DNA of 64,000 nucleotides from Neopusillimonas maritima (GTDB lineage Bacteria; Pseudomonadota; Gammaproteobacteria; Burkholderiales; Burkholderiaceae_B), in contig NZ_NQOU01000003.1 in the NCBI RefSeq assembly GCF_003576595.1, positions 186,001 through 250,000 on the forward strand, given 5' to 3'. The position numbers and the translations under genes were made by a program. The notes below the pieces were generated by a model. It did no database searches, was not told the origin of the DNA, and worked only from the letters and a program-made list of their open reading frames with translations. Shown here piece by piece: positions 1 to 8,515 of the stretch; within the stretch, counting starts at the first letter, position 1, and each line of letters starts with the position of its first letter.

Positions 1-649
1 CAATCGGCTGCGCATTCGCCATCGAGAAACAATCTTCCAACAGCGCGCGGGTGGCATACGATGGCGGCACCAAAACAATTCGCTGACCATGCAATTCCGC
101 CATGCGCACAAAGCGGCGGTTGGCAAACAGGTGAGATTTGCCGACAACCAGGCGCATCTCTTCGTTGTACAGGGGTTCGAATAACAAACCACTTATTTTT
201 TCGGGCCGGTACGTAATCCCGAAGTCCAGGCGACCCGCCTGCAACTCGGCCGCTACCTGATCGCCGGAAAACTCCATGACTTTGACGCAAACCGAGGGAT
301 GACGCTCAAGGAACAATGCCAGGCTTTGCGGCAAAATACGCATATTGAACGTATGGGTGGCGCCCACACGAACCTCACCCCCCAATTCGCCCGATGTATC
401 ACGCAGGGTTTTAACGCCCTCCTCGACCTCCTGCAAAGCCCTCTGGGCATACTCCAGGAACGCCTCTCCACGCTCGGTCATGATTACGCGTTTTCCAACC
501 CGCTCGAAAAGCTTGCATGACAACTCGTCTTCAAGCTGCTTGATTTGGTGCGACAGCGTCGACTGGGTCACATGGACTTTTTCCGCTGCTTGAGTAAAAC
601 TGAGTTGCTCTGCCAACGCAACGAAATAGCGTAAATGTCTTAACTCCAT
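1..649 (-). CDS. LysR-type transcriptional regulator (3' end outside window)
   Basis: Read leftward from an ATG at 649, the frame stays open to base 1, so about 216 N-terminal residues are visible and the C-terminus lies outside the window. The N-terminus (MELRHLRYFVALAEQLSFTQ) is a textbook LysR winged helix-turn-helix, with the helix region at about residues 16-38. The start of the effector-binding domain follows from about residue 90 (GEVRVGATHTFN). The family acts as cytoplasmic tetrameric activators responding to a pathway metabolite. The start is 50 bp from a LysR box (700-714) that it shares with the divergent transporter operon, so self-control is likely. The inducer cannot be read from the sequence; the context suggests an aromatic or dicarboxylic acid. 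Confidence 0.93.
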   Translation of the reverse strand, partial: MELRHLRYFVALAEQLSFTQAAEKVHVTQSTLSHQIKQLEDELSCKLFERVGKRVIMTERGEAFLEYAQRALQEVEEGVKTLRDTSGELGGEVRVGATHTFNMRILPQSLALFLERHPSVCVKVMEFSGDQVAAELQAGRLDFGITYRPEKISGLLFEPLYNEEMRLVVGKSHLFANRRFVRMAELHGQRIVLVPPSYATRALLEDCFSMANAQPI

Positions 650-699
650 TGAACTCTCCCGGCATACATCGCACAACAAATCACACAAAGAACACTTCC

Positions 700-766
700 A
701 TCGACAACATCGATAGTTATTGAATGGAAAACTTCATTTTTATTCATGCAAGGCCGAAAGTAAACT
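700..766 (+). promoter_or_regulatory. LysR-controlled promoter of the transporter operon
   Basis: A LysR box ATCGACAACATCGAT (ATC-N9-GAT, T-N11-A) lies at 700-714. After 12 bp comes a 22-bp block (727-748, beginning GAAAACTTC and ending TATTCATG), then 11 bp, then GTAAACT (760-766), which could be the -10 region. The same parts at the same spacings occur on the opposite strand at 8582-8516 before the dioxygenase operon. The box would be the main recognition site and the 22-bp block the activation site overlapping -35. The arrangement is seen directly; the role is inferred from known LysR promoters. Confidence 0.75.
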
Positions 767-884
767 TGTTTGACGCACTATCCGTGCTGACGTTTTCAGA
801 GATTCGAACAAAGGTCAAATGCAGTAATGAAAATGCCGGACAAAGGCATATCAATAAATTAAACGCATCCCGGAGGAGACACCT

Positions 885-2156
885 ATGACCACACGACGTC
901 AATTCAATAAACTGGCTGCCATGGGCACACTGGGCCTTGCTGCCCCCACTATTCTTTCCACCAAGGCATTCGCGGCCGACAAGCCAATCAAAATTGGTGC
1001 CAGCGTCTCGCTTACCGGTCCACTGGCCAGTACACGTGCCGGCGAAATCGGTTATCAACTTTGGCGCGACGACGTCAACGCCGCAGGTGGATTACTGGGA
1101 CGCAAAGTCGAATTTGTTATTTACGACGACCAAAGCAGCGCGTCAAATGTACCCGCCATTTATTCGAAACTTGTCGATGTCGATAAAGTCGATGTACTGA
1201 TCTCTCCATACGGTGCCAACCTTTCGGCGCCACTTATGCCATTTATAAAGCAACGCAACCTGTTCATGGTGGGGATGTTCGCACTGGCCGGCAACGATCG
1301 TGCTCGCTCCAACAAGTATTTTCATGCCTGCCCTTGGGGGCCTGACTCCATGCTGGGCTGGGCACGCGGCTTCTTTGATATTGCCAAGTCCATTAACGCC
1401 AAGCGTATCGCCATCATCAATTCCGACCTGGAGTTTTCCTCCAGCGCCGCGCAAGGTGGCGCACAGGTAGCCAAAGAATACGGCATGGAAGTGGTCATGA
1501 ACCAAAGCTATCCGCCAAACACAAGCGACTTCTCGGCCATTTTGCGTAATATCAACAATGTTGCCCCCGATGCCGTCTTTGTGTGCTCCTACCCGGCTGA
1601 CAGCGCCGCCATCATCCGGGGCGTCAAGGAAATTGGCATCAACGATAGCGTACAAATATTCGGCGGCTCAATGATTGGGCCGCAATACGGATCTTTGCTG
1701 GGTTCTCTGGGCGAAGATCTCAACGGTCTGGTCAATATCACCACATTCGTTCCAGAACCCACGTTGCAATCACCCGGCATTGAAAGCTTCTTCAAACGCT
1801 ACACACCCATTGCAATTGAACAAAAACTGGATCCTCTCGGTTTCTATATCCCGCCCTTCTACTATGTTGCAGGACAAATTATTGAGGCCGGCGTTAAAGG
1901 GTCAGAATCCGTTGATATTGAAAAAATGGCGCAATATCTTCATGCCAACCCCATTGACACGATTGTCGGCAAAGTGGCATTCAACGACATCGGCGACTGG
2001 ACAAAACGCCGCACACTCATGATCCAGATCCAGAATGTCAAAGGCAACGACATCAACCAGTTTCGAGAACCTGGCAAACAAGTCATTCTCGATCCCGCGG
2101 AACTGAAATCAGGCAATCTCATTACACCGTACAACGCGGCACGTAAAGCTTCATAA
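885..2156 (+). CDS. ABC transporter substrate-binding protein, branched-chain amino acid/aromatic acid type
   Basis: A 423-residue periplasmic binding protein of the LivK/peripla_BP_6 type. The N-terminus (TTRRQFNKL, then a hydrophobic stretch and AFA-AD) is a twin-arginine signal with likely cleavage after residue 30; Tat export is common for this family in Alcaligenaceae. The mature protein opens with KIGASVSLTGPLA, the usual first strand of the fold. A strong ribosome site (GGAGGAGA, 871-878) precedes the ATG. It is first in an operon with two permeases and two ATPases. Such binding proteins take up branched amino acids, amides, urea or aromatic acids; the shared promoter with a ring-cleavage dioxygenase argues for an aromatic or related carboxylic acid. 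The ligand itself is unknown. Confidence 0.92.
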   Translation: MTTRRQFNKLAAMGTLGLAAPTILSTKAFAADKPIKIGASVSLTGPLASTRAGEIGYQLWRDDVNAAGGLLGRKVEFVIYDDQSSASNVPAIYSKLVDVDKVDVLISPYGANLSAPLMPFIKQRNLFMVGMFALAGNDRARSNKYFHACPWGPDSMLGWARGFFDIAKSINAKRIAIINSDLEFSSSAAQGGAQVAKEYGMEVVMNQSYPPNTSDFSAILRNINNVAPDAVFVCSYPADSAAIIRGVKEIGINDSVQIFGGSMIGPQYGSLLGSLGEDLNGLVNITTFVPEPTLQSPGIESFFKRYTPIAIEQKLDPLGFYIPPFYYVAGQIIEAGVKGSESVDIEKMAQYLHANPIDTIVGKVAFNDIGDWTKRRTLMIQIQNVKGNDINQFREPGKQVILDPAELKSGNLITPYNAARKAS

Positions 2157-2186
2157 TTTTTCTCGTTTCTTCAATCTAACCTTTCA

Positions 2187-2218
2187 GCCGGGCCATTCGC
2201 TTTTGCGATCGGCCCGGC
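2187..2218 (+). other. intercistronic stem-loop
   Basis: GCCGGGCC (2187-2194) pairs perfectly with GGCCCGGC (2211-2218), and the inner CGC/GCG can pair across a TTTT loop. It lies between the binding-protein gene and the first permease gene and has no following T-run. In importer operons such hairpins often protect the upstream mRNA, so the binding protein is made in excess over the membrane parts. That role is inferred here. Confidence 0.55.
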
Positions 2219-2231
2219 CAGGTGGCGTAGT

Positions 2232-3113
2232 ATGACCTCATCCCTGGATATCTTCCTGAATGCAATTTCCACCGGCGTTGTACTGGGTAGCATCTATGCC
2301 TCCATCGCCCTGGGGCTGGCCATCACCTTCGGCATTTTGCACATACCCAACGTCGCTCACCCGGCCCTGGTCATTGTGGGTGCTTATTTTGTTTATCTTG
2401 TAGGCCAATGGGGCATCAGCCCCATTCCCGCCGCCCTCATCGGTTTACCCGTTTTTTATGTGCTGGGCATGGCGCTTTACAGTTTTTATTCGCACACCTT
2501 CGAACGCAAGGGGCAAGCGAATGTGCTGCAAAGTCTTACGTTGTTTTTCGGCCTTTCACTGGTTATTGAAATTGCAATCGCCTTGTTTTTTGGTTCGGAA
2601 TTGAAATCAGTTGATGCAGACTATGTTGGGTCAAGTCTGGTTCTGGGGCCGATCACTATGCCGTATCGACTCCTTGTGCCCGCATTGTTCGCGCCCATCA
2701 TGATTAGCGCATTATGGTTGTATTTCAACCGCACTCATTCGGGTACGGCGATTCGTGCGGTCGCCCACGACGATCGCGCCTTATCGATATCGGGTATTAA
2801 CCCCACCTGGATCAAACGCCATGCATTCGGTATTGCCACCGCCACAGCGGTTGTCGGCGGCGCCGCCCTCATTATTATGGGGCCGGTCGAGCCCTTTGCA
2901 GGCCGCTTTCAAATCGGGCGTGTATTTGCCATTGTGGTGCTGGCCGGCATGGGTTCCATACCCGGCACATTGGTTGTCGCGATCATGATCGGCATCGCCG
3001 AATCTTTCGTTTCCGCTTATTTAACCCCCTCATGGTCACCGGGGGTTGCTTTTGCCATTCTGCTTCTGGCGCTGGGTCTGCGTCCGCAGGGTCTTTTTGG
3101 AGCTGCCCGATGA
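2232..3113 (+). CDS. branched-chain-type ABC transporter permease (LivH family)
   Basis: A 293-residue very hydrophobic protein with about eight membrane spans. It carries the LivH-family features: an N-terminal stretch GSIYASIALGLAITFGILHI and a cytoplasmic loop RAVAHDDRALSISGINP that meets the ATPases. It forms the inner-membrane channel with the LivM-like partner, whose ATG overlaps this gene's stop (ATGA, 3110-3113), implying coupled translation. Length is normal for the family. A weak ribosome site (AGGTGG) precedes the ATG. Substrate is set by the binding protein. Confidence 0.92.
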   Translation: MTSSLDIFLNAISTGVVLGSIYASIALGLAITFGILHIPNVAHPALVIVGAYFVYLVGQWGISPIPAALIGLPVFYVLGMALYSFYSHTFERKGQANVLQSLTLFFGLSLVIEIAIALFFGSELKSVDADYVGSSLVLGPITMPYRLLVPALFAPIMISALWLYFNRTHSGTAIRAVAHDDRALSISGINPTWIKRHAFGIATATAVVGGAALIIMGPVEPFAGRFQIGRVFAIVVLAGMGSIPGTLVVAIMIGIAESFVSAYLTPSWSPGVAFAILLLALGLRPQGLFGAAR

Positions 3114-4060
3114 AACGCAACAACCTCATTTTCGCCTTGGGCGCTATTCTGATTCTGCTTGCGGGCTTTTTCGCGCCTTCAATCGTCACGAATCCGTTCT
3201 ACTTCTTTGCGGGTTATGTCATTGTCCAGTACATCGTTATCGCCACCGGATGGAATGTGCTTGGCGGTTACGCCGGTTATATCAATTTCGGTGCGGCCGC
3301 CTTTTTCGGCAGTGGCGTCTATTTATCGGCTTTTCTCTTCAACGCATTTGGTTTGCCGCTTTGGGTCGGCATTATTGGTGCTGCGGCTTTGGGGGCCATT
3401 CTGGGCCTTGCCATGGGTTACCTAACACTTCAAATTCAAGGCGTTTATTTCGCCATTGCCACGCTTGGACTGGTCATTGTGCTTGAAACCATTGTCCATA
3501 ACTTACCCGGTTTGGGTGGCGCGCGCGGCATGGCTGTTTATGGGCCCGCCCCACCGGAATGGTCCGGCGGGCCGGTGCAGTATGTCTTTTTCGTCATATT
3601 GATCATCGCTGTTGCCTGCGTTGCTCTGGCTCGCTGGATTGAGCACTCCTGGATCGGTCGAGGCTTACGCGCGGTTCGGGCCAGCGAAGACGCCGCCGAA
3701 TGTTCCGGCGTCCCCACGCTTAAACTAAAGCTGGTTGCATGCAGTATCAGCGGCGCCATGCTTGCGGCCGCCGGTGCACCCTATCCCTTCTACACCAACT
3801 TTGTCGAGCCGGTTACCGCGTTCAGCCTGCTTATCGGCCTGAACGCCATTGCCATGCCCCTGATCGGCGGCACGCGAAGCTGGGCGGGCCCCATCATCGG
3901 CGCAATCATTCTTGCCTCCGCACAACAAATCGCAACCGTCACCATTTCCTCGGAGCTGAACATTTTGTTCGTCGGCGTCGTACTCATTGCTTTTGTTGCG
4001 TTAGCGCCGAACGGGCTACTTGGGCTGGCCAAACGAAAATCTGCGGGAACTGCACAATGA
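3110..4060 (+). CDS. branched-chain-type ABC transporter permease (LivM family)
   Basis: A 316-residue inner-membrane permease. I chose the ATG at 3110 (MKRNNLIFALG), which overlaps the upstream TGA by four bases; the frame stays open further upstream but that part lies inside livH. LivM hallmarks are visible: GWNVLGGYAGYINFGAAAFF in the first third and RAVRASEDAAECSGVP as the ATPase-contact loop. It pairs with the LivH-like protein. The stop overlaps the next gene's ATG (4057-4060), continuing the tightly coupled operon. Confidence 0.92.
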   Translation: MKRNNLIFALGAILILLAGFFAPSIVTNPFYFFAGYVIVQYIVIATGWNVLGGYAGYINFGAAAFFGSGVYLSAFLFNAFGLPLWVGIIGAAALGAILGLAMGYLTLQIQGVYFAIATLGLVIVLETIVHNLPGLGGARGMAVYGPAPPEWSGGPVQYVFFVILIIAVACVALARWIEHSWIGRGLRAVRASEDAAECSGVPTLKLKLVACSISGAMLAAAGAPYPFYTNFVEPVTAFSLLIGLNAIAMPLIGGTRSWAGPIIGAIILASAQQIATVTISSELNILFVGVVLIAFVALAPNGLLGLAKRKSAGTAQ

Positions 4061-4779
4061 CAACGGCACTGTCACTTCGAAACATAGAAAAATCATTTGG
4101 CGTTTTCAAAGCGCTCGGACCGGTTGATCTCGACCTCAACCCTAACGAAAGGCTGGGCATCATCGGCCCAAACGGCGCCGGCAAAACAACGTTAATTAAC
4201 TGCATAACAGGTGTATTGAAACCAGACAACGGTACCGTTCACTTTATGGGTAAGGACATCAGCCACCTTCTGCCCCACGAGCGCGCGCGGCTGGGAATCG
4301 CCCGAAGCTTTCAGATTCCCCGGCCCTTTATTGGTATGTCAGTGCTTGAAAACCTGCTGGTTCCACTCGACTACAAGCATAACGTGCACAACAAAGAACA
4401 GCGCGCGCTTGAACTGTTGCAATCAGTCGGTTTGCACAACCGCGCACAAGACCCATCGGGGTCTTTGTCGCAACTTGAACTCAGAAAGCTGGAACTGGCC
4501 CGCGCGCTGGCCAGTGACCCAAAGGTTCTAATTGCCGACGAAGCCATGGCCGGCCTGTCGGATACCGAAATTGATGAAGTACTGGACATTCTCATGAGGC
4601 TGAATGAGTCGGGTGTCGCTATTATTATGATTGAGCACATCATGCACGCCGTCATGCGATTCTCTCAACGCGTGGTGTGTTTTGATACCGGCCAATTAAT
4701 TGCCGCGGGGACCGCCAACGAAATTGCAAATAACGAAATCGTTCAAAAGGTGTATTTCGGTGAACAGACTCATCATTGA
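4057..4779 (+). CDS. ABC transporter ATP-binding protein (LivG family)
   Basis: A 240-residue cytoplasmic ATPase starting at the ATG that overlaps the livM-like stop. Walker A is GPNGAGKT (residues 37-44). The signature region reads LSQLELRKLELARAL rather than the canonical LSGGQ, within the variation of LivG proteins. Walker B is VLIADEAMAGL, followed by the H-loop in IEHIMHAV. It energises uptake with the LivF-like protein. Its last 20 bases overlap the start of that gene. Confidence 0.93.
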   Translation: MTTALSLRNIEKSFGVFKALGPVDLDLNPNERLGIIGPNGAGKTTLINCITGVLKPDNGTVHFMGKDISHLLPHERARLGIARSFQIPRPFIGMSVLENLLVPLDYKHNVHNKEQRALELLQSVGLHNRAQDPSGSLSQLELRKLELARALASDPKVLIADEAMAGLSDTEIDEVLDILMRLNESGVAIIMIEHIMHAVMRFSQRVVCFDTGQLIAAGTANEIANNEIVQKVYFGEQTHH

Positions 4780-5488
4780 AAACTTACATGCAGGCTATGG
4801 TGCCGTACCTGTTTTACACGATGTCTCTCTTGAGGTTAAGGAAGCCGAACTTGTGGCATTGCTGGGGACCAACGGTAACGGGAAAAGCACCCTGCTTAAT
4901 TGCATTATGGGGTTTGTGAAGCCCACAAAAGGCCGCATTTTGCTTGAGTGGGACGGCAAAACAACCTCACTTACCGAATTGGAACCTTTCCAGATAGTCC
5001 GACAGGGTTTGTCGATTGTGCCTGAAGGGCGACGACTGGTCCCCAACCTTACAGTCGAAGACAACCTCAAACTGGCGGGAAGCAACCCAACAGTGCGCCG
5101 CCGTCTGGAAGAGAACCTGAGTTTCTGTTATTCAACCTTTCCCGTCTTGAAAGAGCGGCGTCGCCAGTTGGCGGGCAGTATGAGCGGTGGCCAGCAACAA
5201 ATTCTTGCCATTGCCCGGTGCCTGATGACTTCGCCGAAAATCATTGTGATTGATGAACCGTCTGTTGGCTTGGCACCCATTATTGTTGGGCAGGTGATCG
5301 AAACCATTAAAACCCTGCAACAGAACACCAACTTAACTATCTTAATGGCTGAACAAAGCTTTTTTCAGGCCATTAGCGTTGCCTCACGGGCTTACGCTCT
5401 GGCGCATGGCCGAATCACGCGCCACTACGATGACGCAAGTGCGATTGACCATGATGATCTGCGGCGGGCGATGCTGGGGGCCACTTAA
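4760..5488 (+). CDS. ABC transporter ATP-binding protein (LivF family)
   Basis: A 242-residue ATPase, last gene of the importer operon. The family N-terminus (NRLIIENLHAGYGAVPVLHD) begins at a GTG (4760) inside the end of the livG-like gene; AAAAGGTG just upstream can serve as ribosome site. Walker A is GTNGNGKST, the signature is SGGQQQ, Walker B is IIVIDEPSVGLAP. The TAA (5486-5488) directly abuts the stop codon of the convergent CoA-transferase gene. A 6-bp stem TTGGCT/AGCCAA (5500-5515) lies just beyond and may help end transcription, but it has no T-run. Confidence 0.92.
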   Translation: MNRLIIENLHAGYGAVPVLHDVSLEVKEAELVALLGTNGNGKSTLLNCIMGFVKPTKGRILLEWDGKTTSLTELEPFQIVRQGLSIVPEGRRLVPNLTVEDNLKLAGSNPTVRRRLEENLSFCYSTFPVLKERRRQLAGSMSGGQQQILAIARCLMTSPKIIVIDEPSVGLAPIIVGQVIETIKTLQQNTNLTILMAEQSFFQAISVASRAYALAHGRITRHYDDASAIDHDDLRRAMLGAT

Positions 5489-6649
5489 CTATAAACCGCT
5501 TGGCTTTTGAGCCAAACGTTCGCGTAACGGTGCAACAATCTGTGCATTGTGCTCGCCCAGAATCGGGGGAGGGACAACGCTTTGCTCACGTTGACCGTTA
5601 AACGTCAAAGGCGTGCGTACCGTTTGAAATACTCCCATCTGCTCGTGACGCCCCTCCACAAGAATTCCCAGGTGCTTTGCCTGCGGGTCATTCAGCGCCT
5701 CACTGGTGTCATACATGGGTGCATGCGGCACATCTTCCGCCTCCAATCGGCGACACCACTCCGGACGATCTTGCGTCGCAAAGATATCCGATAACACCTG
5801 AATCAGCGCCTCCTGGTTTTCAATACGTGCGTTTCGATCGCAAAACCGCGGATCATCGAACAAGTTCTCCCGCTGAATAGCGCGTGCCAGCCCCTGCCAG
5901 AACTTCTCGGGCGACGACATGTGTAAGGCAATCCATTTTCCATCGCCACATTTCATTACGTAAGACTGCGAAACACTCGGGCGACTGTAAGGACCCATGA
6001 CCTCGCCGGCAGAGTAATAATGCGTGAACGCATCCAAATTGAAATGGCACATGGCCTCAAGCATCGACACCTCGACTAACGCACCCTCACCCGTGCGACT
6101 GCGGTCGAACAACGCCCCCATGATACCCATGGCCGCGTAGAAACCAGTCACTGCATCGGCAATCGCCGGCCCCACAACACGGGGGTTCTCGGGGTTAATA
6201 AGCAAACCCAAAAACGCGCTTGCCGCCTGCGCAACAGAGTCGTAGGCAGGCCGGTTCGCAGCAGGCCCGGTTTGACCGAACCCACTTATTGCGCAGTACA
6301 CCAGTTTTGGGTTTAGCGCACGCAACCGCGATTCGCCCACATTCAGGCGGTCTGCCGCACCGGGTCGAAAATTCTGGATATACACATCAGCACTAAGAAC
6401 CAACTCATCAAGCACTGCCAAATCTTCCGGCTCTTTCGTGTTCAAAGTGATGCTTTTTTTATTGCGGTTATACGTTTGGAAATGAGGGCTGTACAACCCT
6501 CCCTTGAACGCCCTGAACGGATCGCCATTACCGGGCTGCTCAACTTTAATCACTTCCGCACCCATGTCAGCCAACAGCATTCCTGCGGCCGGCCCTGTGA
6601 TGAACGTTCCTTGATCCAGGACACGAATTCCTTCCAAAACTTTCTTCAT
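5489..6649 (-). CDS. family III (CaiB/BaiF) acyl-CoA transferase
   Basis: A 386-residue protein read from the ATG at 6649, chosen because MKKVLEGIRVLDQG is the usual family start and a GGAG lies about 8 bases upstream; a longer frame adds 13 unlikely residues. Family III features: the GADVIKVE-type strand (GAEVIKVEQPGNGDPFR), NxNKxSxxL (NRNKKSITL), SGFGQTGP, and the catalytic Asp in GPAIADAVTG (D165), which forms an aspartyl-CoA intermediate. These enzymes move CoA between carboxylic acids. It is last in the operon behind the citryl-CoA-lyase-like gene, so it probably makes the CoA thioester that the lyase then splits. The acid is unknown. Confidence 0.9.
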   Translation of the reverse strand: MKKVLEGIRVLDQGTFITGPAAGMLLADMGAEVIKVEQPGNGDPFRAFKGGLYSPHFQTYNRNKKSITLNTKEPEDLAVLDELVLSADVYIQNFRPGAADRLNVGESRLRALNPKLVYCAISGFGQTGPAANRPAYDSVAQAASAFLGLLINPENPRVVGPAIADAVTGFYAAMGIMGALFDRSRTGEGALVEVSMLEAMCHFNLDAFTHYYSAGEVMGPYSRPSVSQSYVMKCGDGKWIALHMSSPEKFWQGLARAIQRENLFDDPRFCDRNARIENQEALIQVLSDIFATQDRPEWCRRLEAEDVPHAPMYDTSEALNDPQAKHLGILVEGRHEQMGVFQTVRTPLTFNGQREQSVVPPPILGEHNAQIVAPLRERLAQKPSGL

Positions 6650-6739
6650 TTTGATAGCTCCAGATAAAAGAAGCCCCTGGCCATACAAATAAGGCCATGC
6701 GTTGTTAAATGCGATGCATCGGGAAAAGCTGCGTACTGA

Positions 6740-7546
6740 TTACTCTGATGGAACGAAGCCGGGAGGCGCTTCCCCTTCGTACACCACTTCACGTGTTGCC
6801 TGATAAGAAAGCGCGAAACCAATGGGTTTTTCAGCCTCCTCGACCAAATGACCAATCAGGCCCGCCGTGCGCGCAAGAATGGGCACGCCTTTCAAGGCAA
6901 CCAACGGAAAGCCAATTCCAAGCAATACAGCGGGAATGGCTGCCGATACGTTTAGCATCAGGTGTTTGCCGACGATATCGGGGATCACTTTTTCAGCGGC
7001 CTCGGCTATCGCAATGTACGTTGTGTCAGCTCCGGCCTGAGCGGCTACGTTGAAAAGCGCGCTCACACGTGGATCGCGTTTCTTATGCAAAGGGTGCCCA
7101 TAACCTGGCAACGGACGACGCGCCTGGCGATATTCCCCAACAACTTGCCTGGCGGCTTCGGTATAGTCGGTGCTACCGGCAGCACGTTGACGAATTTCTT
7201 CCAGAAAATAGCCACAACTTTCCGACGCCCCCAAAATCACGGAGCCACACCCCAGGATTCCGGCCGCAACCGCACCTTGCAACGCATCTGGCGCCGCAGC
7301 ATATGTCATGCGACTGGCCTGCACACTGGGCACCAAACCATGCTCGGCAATGGCCACCAGAGTTGCGTTCAACACCGCCGACTGCGTGGCGTCCGGCATT
7401 TTTCCCGTGACGAGCAAATGGAAATAATCGCCGAACGTCACCTGGCCAACCAACTCTTCTGTAAGATTTTTACCGCGAACCACGATGGTGTCTGGGTTCG
7501 ACGCACAAATGGCAGTGCGCGGCGTGGTTTCCTTACCAATTTTCAT
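6740..7546 (-). CDS. citryl-CoA lyase-like protein (citrate synthase C-domain family)
   Basis: A 268-residue stand-alone domain related to the CoA-binding/lyase half of citrate synthase and ATP-citrate lyase. The H320-type loop is kept (GYGHPLHKKRDPR, H151). The HGGAN motif of true citrate synthases is replaced by LGASES near residue 105, as expected for the lyase group rather than a synthase. It likely performs a retro-Claisen cleavage of a 3-hydroxyacyl-CoA made by the neighbouring CoA-transferase. It sits between that gene and the dioxygenase, about 36 bp downstream of the latter. The substrate need not be citryl-CoA; other citramalyl-like thioesters fit equally well. Confidence 0.82.
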   Translation of the reverse strand: MKIGKETTPRTAICASNPDTIVVRGKNLTEELVGQVTFGDYFHLLVTGKMPDATQSAVLNATLVAIAEHGLVPSVQASRMTYAAAPDALQGAVAAGILGCGSVILGASESCGYFLEEIRQRAAGSTDYTEAARQVVGEYRQARRPLPGYGHPLHKKRDPRVSALFNVAAQAGADTTYIAIAEAAEKVIPDIVGKHLMLNVSAAIPAVLLGIGFPLVALKGVPILARTAGLIGHLVEEAEKPIGFALSYQATREVVYEGEAPPGFVPSE

Positions 7547-7582
7547 AAGAGACCCTGATGTGAGTATTCCAAGGGATAAAAC

Positions 7583-8449
7583 CTACGCGTTGACAACGTC
7601 AAGCGGGGCGAGCTGGAAGTGGTACTCACAGGTATAGAAAGGAACGTCAACCTTTTCACCCGTAGGCGCAACACCCGGCTCATGCCGCACGAAATCGACA
7701 ATCAAGCCCTCTTTAACGCCGAAAACCGTATCGGAATCAAGATAAGGCGAGTCTGATGGGAACAGATGCGTAACAATGGTTTTATGCCCCGGCGCCCGCA
7801 CAATGAAATGCGTATGCCCAGGGCGGTTAGGGTGGCGCCCCATGGCACGCAACATGTCGCCAACAGGGCCGTCGTCGGGGACGGGATAATAAAACGGTTT
7901 GATGGAACGGAACCAGTACTTACCATCGTTCCCGGTGGTGAACGTGGCACGGCACAGCATTTCATCACTGCCAAGCTGCATGTCGTAATTGCCTTCCCCA
8001 TCACCCGACCAGACATCAAGCTCAACGCCTTCTATCGGCGAGCCATCTAACGATGTGACCTGGCCGGAGAAAAAACAAGGCTCTCCTTTAATCCCTTTTG
8101 CAATGTCGCTCCCCATGGGCAAGCGCGGTGCACCCTCCCAGTAATACGGCCCCAACACGGTTTGTTCGGTTGCACCCTCGGGCAGGCGATGGTTGATTGC
8201 GTCAACCAGAATAGAAACACCCAAAGTATCCGACAGCAGAATAAACTCTTGCCGTTTGTCGGTAGTAATTTGCCCGGTTTTAGTAAGAAACTGAATCGCG
8301 GCCATCCATTCTTCTTCAGTTAGTTGAACGTCGCGGATAAAATCATGCAAATGGCGAATCAACGAAACCATTACTGTGCCAAACCGCTCGTTTTCCGGAT
8401 GCATTCTGTCGAGAACGTCTTGCGTAATGCTAAATTCCCGTGACGCCAT
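7583..8449 (-). CDS. intradiol ring-cleavage dioxygenase, hydroxyquinol 1,2-dioxygenase-like
   Basis: A 288-residue non-heme Fe(III) dioxygenase. The ATG at 8449 is preferred to the GTG three bases upstream because GGGAGA then has better spacing. The N-terminal helical dimerisation domain covers about residues 1-100, then VLGPYYWEGAP opens the catalytic beta domain. Predicted iron ligands are a Tyr in GEGNYDMQ (about 155), a Tyr in PFYYPVPDDGP (about 188) and two His in RPGHTHF (about 211 and 213), matching the Tyr-Tyr-His-His set. Such enzymes open a catechol, chlorocatechol or hydroxyquinol ring between the hydroxyls. The usual partner, maleylacetate reductase, is absent; instead a lyase and CoA-transferase follow. 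First gene of the operon behind the 8516-8582 promoter. Confidence 0.9.
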   Translation of the reverse strand: MASREFSITQDVLDRMHPENERFGTVMVSLIRHLHDFIRDVQLTEEEWMAAIQFLTKTGQITTDKRQEFILLSDTLGVSILVDAINHRLPEGATEQTVLGPYYWEGAPRLPMGSDIAKGIKGEPCFFSGQVTSLDGSPIEGVELDVWSGDGEGNYDMQLGSDEMLCRATFTTGNDGKYWFRSIKPFYYPVPDDGPVGDMLRAMGRHPNRPGHTHFIVRAPGHKTIVTHLFPSDSPYLDSDTVFGVKEGLIVDFVRHEPGVAPTGEKVDVPFYTCEYHFQLAPLDVVNA

Positions 8450-8515
8450 CACTGTCTCCCTGAATGAATAATGCGTTTTTCGCTAAAGCCACTTAGCTGC
8501 AGCTATTGTGAAAAC

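Noticed and set aside
1143-1655. 170-residue minus-strand frame inside the binding-protein gene
   Set aside because: Shadow of a well-supported gene; no domain and no own promoter or ribosome site.
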